Assembly (NCBI GenBank): GCA_002408385.1 | Contig: DHSB01000173.1 | Span: 1-15,593, forward strand | Length of the DNA stretch: 15,593 nucleotides | Direction: 5' to 3' | Origin: Myxococcales bacterium UBA5297 | GTDB lineage: Bacteria; Myxococcota; Myxococcia; Myxococcales; UBA5297 | Shown: piece by piece, positions 13,432 to 15,593 of the stretch | How positions within the stretch are numbered: the stretch's first letter is position 1 | How the letters are laid out: the number at the start of each line of letters is the position of its first letter | The notes under the pieces: model-generated | The model's input: the letters and a program-made list of their open reading frames with translations, nothing else | What the model was told of the DNA's origin: nothing | The model's database searches: none | Translations under genes and position numbers: made by a program

Positions 13432-15369
13432 CTACAGCCTCTCCCCGGCCCCGCGGCGCTTCGACAGGCCCTGCAGCGTCTTCTTGGCGAGTACCGAGTC
13501 GGGGTTCGTCTTCAGCAGCTTGAGCAGCGTGCGGCGCGCCCCGCCGGGATCGCCGAGCTCGTCCTCGACGATGGCGCGGATGACCTGCGGCCGCTCGAGC
13601 GTCGGGTTCATCGCCACGGCCTTCTTGAGCAGCTTGAGCGCGGCGCGCCCGCGGTCGGCAAGGCCGCCGACGCCGGCCTTGAACGTCGCCCAGGCAAGGA
13701 AGCTGTAGTACTCGGGCTCGCGCGGGTTGAGGCTGACGGCCTGCTCGAACGAGTTGAGCGCGCCGCGCCAGTCGCCCCTCTTCATCAGGTTCTCGCCGCG
13801 CTTGAGCTCGATCTCAGCCCCGGGATGCGGGGTGCCCGCCCGCGAGACCTCGGCGCGCGACAGCACGTAGCTGACGTAGGCCTTGCGCTTCTCGCCGTCG
13901 GAGAGCACCCGATAGGCCGCCGAGACGCGGTCCTGGACCGAGGAGAGCAGATCCTCTATCGGGCCCAGGTCGAACTCGGCGTACGTCTCGGGGTGAAACC
14001 GCGTGGCGACCTCGTGGAAGGCCTTCTCGACCGCCTCGGCGTCGGCGGTGATGTCCAGGCCGAGCACGCGAAAGTAGCTGGCGGTGAGGATGCGCACCGC
14101 CTCCTCGCGCAGCTCGTTGGCCTTCTCCTCGGGCAGCGGCTTGCGCCGCCGGGCAGGCGCGGACTCCTGGATCGCGAAGCCCGCGGTCGCCTCCGCACGG
14201 GTCGGCTGCCGCTCGAAGCGCACCGCCTCGACGAGCGACAGGTACCAGAGCAGCGCGAGCGAATGGCGGAGGTCGCGACAGCCCGCGAGCAGCTCGCGCA
14301 GCGTCTGGTGCCCGTTGATGGTCAGGGCGAGCTTCAGGTCCCCGGTGCCCAAGCCGAGCGAGGGGAGGAGCTGCGCGAAGTCGGGGCTTCGCGAGGGGTA
14401 GGAGCTCATGTTCGGCGCGAGCGGCGCGGCGAAGGCTTTGACCGGCCAGGTCCCTCGCGCCGAGTGGTAAAGCGGGCCGAGCGCGGCCAACTCGAGCGCG
14501 GGGATTTCGTCGCTGAACTCGGCTCCCGCGTGAAAGCCGTAGCGGCCCTGAGGCGTCGCGTAGGCCTCGATGATCTTCGCGCGCGCGTAGTCGCGCAGCA
14601 GCGCGAGCAGCGGCTCGCCCGGCTCGACCGCGCCGATGGCGACCAGCGCGGCGCCAGGGGAGAGCGCGTCGTCGCGCATCAGCCCGAGCATTTCGCCGTG
14701 CGCCTGGCTGGTCAGCGTCCCGCGCTCGAGCAGCCAGACGCCGAGGCTGTCGTGGCGCGCGTTCGAGTCGTAGTTCACCGGCGCGCCCTTGAGCAGGTAG
14801 ACGCGCCGGGCCAGCTCTCGATGGGCGATGACGAGAACGCCGTCGCGCTGCAGCCGGTAGCACGAAAAGAGGTGCGTGGGCAGGGTGCGCGCGCGCAGCT
14901 CTCCGGTGAGCACGGGCGCGCGCGAGAGTGTGGCCGCGATGCCCCGGGTCGGCTTGGGCGCCTGGGCCGCGGCGGCGATGAGCTGGGCGAGCCGCGCGAG
15001 CAGCTCCTGCTCCCGGCTCGCGTCGGCGAGGTACCCGTTGACCATCAGGTCGAGGATCGCCCCGACGCCTTTGGCCTTGCCAAGGTGGGCCTTGTCGATG
15101 GCGAGGATAGGCACCCGCGCGCCCGCCTCGGTCGCCCGGACGAGCTTGCCGAGGGTCGCGCCCTGGTAGCGCGGCAGATCGACGGCGACGAGGAGCGCGT
15201 CGGGCCGCTCGGAGATGCACTGCTCGAGCGCGCGGCTCGGCTCATCGGCGGCGAGGACGCGATAGCCGTGCTGGCTGAGCGTCGAGGTGAGCAGCTCGCG
15301 GGTCGGCAGGTGAGGCTCGACGACGAGGACCGTGTGCTGCGGTGAGGCGGAAGGATCCATCGGGCGCAT
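13432..15369 (-). CDS. Receiver-like + DUF4388-like + J-domain-like + TPR protein
   Basis: The 645-residue cytoplasmic protein has four parts. Residues 12-133 resemble a response-regulator receiver: HTVLVVEP, then the likely phospho-acceptor Asp64 in VAVDLP. The usual Asp/Glu pair is reduced to Glu18, and the switch lysine is replaced in NGYLADAS. Residues 155-385 have the pattern of DUF4388 (PatA-like N-terminal) domains: a GELRA start, VYLLKGAPVNYDS, LGVWLLERGTLT. Residues 428-505 are J-domain-like (YFRVLGL, AFHEVATRFHP, AYRVLSD.EKRKAY), but the HPD loop reads HPE. Residues 518-640 hold two or three TPR repeats. Such proteins are typical of myxobacteria and relatives and probably scaffold signalling. 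No kinase is adjacent. The start may be ATG 15369 or ATG 15360; neither has a clear ribosome site. A hairpin lies 66 bp past its end. Confidence 0.8.
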   Translation of the reverse strand: MRPMDPSASPQHTVLVVEPHLPTRELLTSTLSQHGYRVLAADEPSRALEQCISERPDALLVAVDLPRYQGATLGKLVRATEAGARVPILAIDKAHLGKAKGVGAILDLMVNGYLADASREQELLARLAQLIAAAAQAPKPTRGIAATLSRAPVLTGELRARTLPTHLFSCYRLQRDGVLVIAHRELARRVYLLKGAPVNYDSNARHDSLGVWLLERGTLTSQAHGEMLGLMRDDALSPGAALVAIGAVEPGEPLLALLRDYARAKIIEAYATPQGRYGFHAGAEFSDEIPALELAALGPLYHSARGTWPVKAFAAPLAPNMSSYPSRSPDFAQLLPSLGLGTGDLKLALTINGHQTLRELLAGCRDLRHSLALLWYLSLVEAVRFERQPTRAEATAGFAIQESAPARRRKPLPEEKANELREEAVRILTASYFRVLGLDITADAEAVEKAFHEVATRFHPETYAEFDLGPIEDLLSSVQDRVSAAYRVLSDGEKRKAYVSYVLSRAEVSRAGTPHPGAEIELKRGENLMKRGDWRGALNSFEQAVSLNPREPEYYSFLAWATFKAGVGGLADRGRAALKLLKKAVAMNPTLERPQVIRAIVEDELGDPGGARRTLLKLLKTNPDSVLAKKTLQGLSKRRGAGERL

Positions 15370-15496
15370 TGTAGACCACGCGACAGGGGGCGGCGCCGCA
15401 GTTGCCGCACTTTTCGCAGGTCGAGAGCCGCCCGCGGGTCTTGGCGAAGCCGCCCACTCCGGAGGGGTCGAGGAATCTCCCCGAGCTCGGGCCCGC

Positions 15497-15539
15497 CCCT
15501 CCGGTCACCTCGAGCGAAGTCGAGAGGCCCGAGCGCAGG
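15497..15539 (+). repeat. Dispersed intergenic repeat, copy B
   Basis: Identical over 39 bp to 10450-10488 and in the same orientation, with one mismatch in the next 4 bases. It lies about 130 bp upstream of the receiver/J/TPR gene start. The CTCGA-gcgaag-TCGAG core can form a small hairpin. Confidence 0.7.
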
Positions 15540-15557
15540 TCGAGGTTGCGAGGCCAA

Positions 15558-15575
15558 AGTCGGAGCCCTCCGACT
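15558..15575. other. Hairpin AGTCGGA-gccc-TCCGACT
   Basis: Seven-base perfect arms around a 4-base loop, 18 bp past repeat copy B and close to the window end. It may belong to the repeat unit or to a terminator of a gene beyond the window. Confidence 0.4.
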
Positions 15576-15593
15576 CCGCTCCCGCCGCTCGCG

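Noticed and set aside
12694..15345. Very long plus-strand open frame of 883 codons
   Set aside because: Antisense to the receiver/J/TPR protein and to mazEF; composition is that of a shadow frame, with no recognisable domains.

Overview
This is a GC-rich bacterial window (about two thirds G+C by eye) from a Gram-negative, probably deltaproteobacterial/myxobacterial-type genome. The hints are two lipoprotein-like secreted proteins, a stand-alone secretin-type N-terminal domain, and a receiver + DUF4388-like + J-domain + TPR protein, an architecture typical of Myxococcota and relatives. No rRNA, tRNA or CRISPR array was seen, so the phylum is an inference. Acidobacteriota or another GC-rich metagenome lineage is also possible.

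Layout. 1-1518 (+): the 3' part of a THEP1-like P-loop NTPase fused to a polytopic membrane domain, cut by the window edge. 1527-1955: a MITE-like stretch bounded by inverted arms. 1872-2817 (-): a pirin gene broken by a one-base insertion, 10 bp downstream of an intact rarA (2828-4243, -). 4244-4702: the longest gene-free stretch, ending in a hairpin-rich leader before a TauE/SafE permease (4703-5431, +). Next come a small lipoprotein-like pilus/secretin N-terminal-domain protein (5676-6023, +) and, convergent to it, a divergent M19-type dipeptidase lipoprotein (6153-7541, -) and a small amphi-Trp protein (7754-7990, -). 8279-10410 (+): a two-gene operon of a tungsten/molybdenum aldehyde:ferredoxin oxidoreductase and a MoaD/ThiS-like sulfur carrier. 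10588-12291 (-): a solitary N6-adenine DNA methyltransferase. 12567-13250 (-): a MazE/MazF-type module with intact antitoxin and frameshifted toxin. 13432-15369 (-): the receiver/DUF4388/J/TPR protein.

How it fits together. Most genes look like independent small units. The clear functional pairings are AOR with its sulfur carrier, rarA with pirin (tandem, probably cotranscribed) and mazE with mazF (ATGA overlap). A short repeat family with a hairpin core recurs in intergenic DNA: two inverted arms near 1.5-1.95 kb and two near-identical direct copies at 10.45 and 15.5 kb.

The best candidates for something unusual are the NTPase-membrane fusion, the structured leader of the TauE/SafE gene, the repeat family that supplies the pirin C-terminal tail, and two frameshifts of exactly the same type in conserved motifs. 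I did not find a convincing wholly new multi-gene system.
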